Source of the DNA: Bacteroidales bacterium
GTDB lineage: Bacteria > Bacteroidota > Bacteroidia > Bacteroidales > WCHB1-69
Assembly (NCBI GenBank): GCA_031264975.1
Contig: JAISDH010000470.1
Location: forward strand, 1 to 5,145
Reading direction: 5' to 3'
Length of the DNA stretch: 5,145 nt
The position numbers and the translations under genes were made by a program. Below, piece by piece: positions 5,033-5,145 of this stretch (position 1 is its first letter; the number at the start of each line of letters is the position of its first letter). Below the pieces are notes generated by a model, which worked only from the letters and a program-made list of their open reading frames with translations, was not told the DNA's origin and ran no database searches.

Positions 5033-5145
5033 GGATTGTCCGAAATTAAGTAATACGTTTTTGTTTTTTTATTGAGTAATTCCACTCACCGTGAAACTGG
5101 TTTTTTTTGAGATTTAAACCATTCATTTGTTCGTCTGTAATTTGT
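5032..5145 (-). mobile_element. End of an insertion sequence inserted into the permease gene
   Basis: Permease homology stops at about 5029 (the W-I codons). From there to the transposase stop there are only about 16 bases (GGGATTGTCCGAAATT), the normal distance between a transposase stop and an IS terminal inverted repeat. The outer tip probably begins near GGGATTGTCCG at 5032-5042. The exact edge and any target duplication cannot be fixed because the other end of the element is outside the window. The T8 run at 5101-5108 lies within the transposase gene and is not taken as a terminator. Confidence 0.55.
5046..5145 (-). CDS. IS transposase, C-terminal fragment (probably ISAzo13-like), runs off the right edge
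   Basis: On the minus strand the frame entering at the right edge encodes 32 residues and ends at TAA (5048-5046). It includes ITDEQMNGLNLKKN followed by QFHGEWNYSIKK. A 'Q-M-x-x-L ... F-H-G-x-W-N-Y-x-I' ending close to the stop is what I remember for the C-terminus of ISAzo13-family (Rhodopirellula-type DDE) transposases. The family call is from memory and moderate in confidence; that it is a transposase end is supported further by its position directly against the truncated permease. It points towards the permease and ends 13 bases from the permease stop. The catalytic DDE domain lies outside the window. Confidence 0.6.
   Translation of the reverse strand, partial: QITDEQMNGLNLKKNQFHGEWNYSIKKQKRIT

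Noticed and set aside
5081..5109. Rho-independent terminator (CCACTCACCGTGAAACTGG then T8) after the permease
   Set aside because: The stem is interrupted and the TCAC-C-GTGA core has a one-base loop. The sequence is coding for the transposase C-terminus on the other strand, which explains the T-run as lysine codons.

Overview
The window looks like an accessory stretch of a Bacteroidales/Bacteroidetes chromosome. Three things point there. It is AT-rich. Several genes are preceded by the Bacteroidetes-type -7 promoter element TAnnTTTG rather than by strong Shine-Dalgarno sites. The recognisable proteins (a PD-(D/E)XK nuclease-family transposase starting MHIANPIYDVVFKFMM, and a MacB/FtsX-like permease starting MIKHYFKVAFRNMWK) are typical of that phylum. 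The species cannot be named from the sequence.

Left part, minus strand (1-919): the window opens inside the 5' part of a PD-(D/E)XK nuclease-family transposase gene (start codon at 290, running off the left edge). Five bases upstream of its start ends a two-TM YcxB-like protein gene (868..296). A 40-bp near-perfect direct repeat (37/40) occurs at the 3' end of the YcxB-like gene and again just upstream of its start. Each copy carries a TATCTTTG -7 box, so each minus-strand gene seems to have its own copy of the same promoter module.

Middle part, plus strand (968-1825): diverging from the YcxB-like gene is a TACATTTG promoter inside a long-loop inverted repeat. It precedes two small cytoplasmic proteins of unknown function (135 and 128 aa). 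The two genes overlap by ATGA and share a core (F-x-G-K-T-I ... D-E-x-x-I-K ... S-E), so they are diverged tandem paralogs. A 158-bp gene-free spacer follows.

Right part, plus strand (1984-5032): a probable operon of three envelope genes. It holds a 35-codon single-TM small ORF, an ATGA overlap into a 246-aa secreted protein with a signal peptide, and then, after 14 bp, a large FtsX/MacB-like ABC transporter permease. No ATPase subunit lies in the window. The permease stops at 729 aa just where its eighth TM helix should begin. Directly after it, on the minus strand, is the C-terminus of an IS transposase (FHGEWNYSI, probably ISAzo13-like). The simplest reading is that an insertion sequence has cut off the permease C-terminus and that its stop codon was formed at the junction.

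Nothing here proves a new system. The least explained parts are the small paralog pair, the in-frame promoter repeat around the YcxB-like gene, and the small-TM-protein/secreted-protein/permease operon.
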